A stretch of DNA of 32,421 bases, taken from assembly GCA_021822495.1 (NCBI GenBank), contig JAKAQO010000013.1, positions 1-32,421 of the forward strand, given 5' to 3'. The notes beneath the pieces were generated by a model. That model saw only the letters and a program-made list of their open reading frames with translations, was not told the origin of the DNA and searched no databases. The position numbers and the translations under genes are program-made. Source of the DNA: a bacterium. GTDB lineage: Bacteria > Elusimicrobiota > Elusimicrobia > UBA1565 > UBA9628. Of the stretch, positions 32,122 through 32,421 are shown piece after piece (within the stretch, counting starts at the first letter, position 1; each line of letters begins with the position of its first letter).

Positions 32122-32421
32122 AAAATCAGCATCGCGTCGCCATAGGAGAAAAGACGATATTTTAAAAGAAAGGCTTCTTGGTAAATTTTAAGTAATTTCT
32201 CCCGTCCCACGAAAGCGGAAGCCAGAATTAAGGGGGTCGATTCCGGTAAATGAAAGTTGGTGATCAGGCCTGAGACCATCTTTATAGGATAACCAGGATA
32301 GACAAAAAAATCCGTCCAGCCGAAAAGGGGACTGTCCCCTTTTTCAGCCGAAAAGGGGACAGTCCCCTTTTCGGCTAAGGTTTCAAGAGTGCGGACAACC
32401 GTGGTCCCGACCGCGATAATT
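32118..32421 (-). CDS. queA: S-adenosylmethionine:tRNA ribosyltransferase-isomerase, C-terminal part, cut by window edge
   Basis: The last roughly 100 codons of queA run off the window end. Visible are [10 protein letters not shown], then [23 protein letters not shown] and Y-G-D-A-M-L-I-L, all standard QueA blocks. QueA converts preQ1 in tRNA to epoxyqueuosine using SAM, the step after Tgt. Between L-E-T-L-A and G-W-T-D there is an in-frame insertion made of two tandem palindromic repeats. Only the C-terminus is visible, so the total length cannot be given. Confidence 0.93.
   Translation of the reverse strand, partial: IIAVGTTVVRTLETLAEKGTVPFSAEKGDSPLFGWTDFFVYPGYPIKMVSGLITNFHLPESTPLILASAFVGREKLLKIYQEAFLLKYRLFSYGDAMLIL
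32318..32376. repeat. Two tandem palindromic units inside queA
   Basis: Unit 1 (32318-32345) contains CCGAAAAGGGGACTGTCCCC followed by TTTTTC; unit 2 (32346-32376) is the same palindrome with A in place of T at its centre. Each unit is a near-perfect palindrome of about 28-31 bp. Both are translated in frame in queA. Confidence 0.92.

Overview
The window looks like a chromosomal piece of a Gram-negative-type bacterium from a little-studied lineage. Many proteins carry signal peptides, and there is a periplasmic M23 peptidase, the remains of an outer-membrane barrel gene, and the queuosine genes queA and tgt. The long signal-plus-linker N-termini and the surface protein containing an S-T-Y-Y-P motif fit an Elusimicrobiota- or Omnitrophota-like organism. 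That placement is an impression from family style, not a phylogenetic result.

Layout. 1-4.6 kb (+): a membrane protein of unknown function, a small secreted protein, and an MFS-type carrier with an unusual 210-residue N-terminal extension. 4.6-5.8 kb (-): a slipin and a small membrane protein. 5.9-9.3 kb (+): a very long coiled-coil protein and a secreted HEMGH zinc protease. 9.3-17.5 kb (-): a tightly packed housekeeping cluster reading trx, polA, rhomboid protease, coaE, rho, M23 peptidase, periplasmic protein, alpha/beta hydrolase. Most of its junctions are 1-4 nt overlaps or gaps, and a good sigma70-type promoter lies ahead of trx.

17.5-22.8 kb is an accessory island. It holds hicBA, an AAA/DUF4143 ATPase, an AbiEi/AbiEii type IV toxin-antitoxin pair and a HigB/HigA-like pair. 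These sit among inverted and direct repeats, a roughly 270-bp MITE-like element with long terminal inverted repeats, and a second copy of the ATPase locus that has lost its central 1061 bp. The hicA gene has only CTG as a plausible start.

23-24.5 kb (-): a probable lipoprotein and a frameshifted outer-membrane barrel gene with a clear terminator. 24.6-29.4 kb (+): an FtsH-type protease with a 350-residue N-terminal extension, overlapping a phospholipase D-like secreted protein. 29.5-32.4 kb (-): queA (cut by the window edge), tgt, then a fibre-like surface protein and a cysteine-repeat protein. The promoter of that last pair contains a nine-C homopolymer, and its -35 box overlaps the tgt stop codon. 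queA carries an in-frame tandem palindromic repeat.

The most unusual points are the homopolymer in a promoter spacer, the palindromic element inside queA, the deleted twin of the ATPase locus, and two inner-membrane proteins whose signal-like N-termini conflict with the topology expected of their cores.
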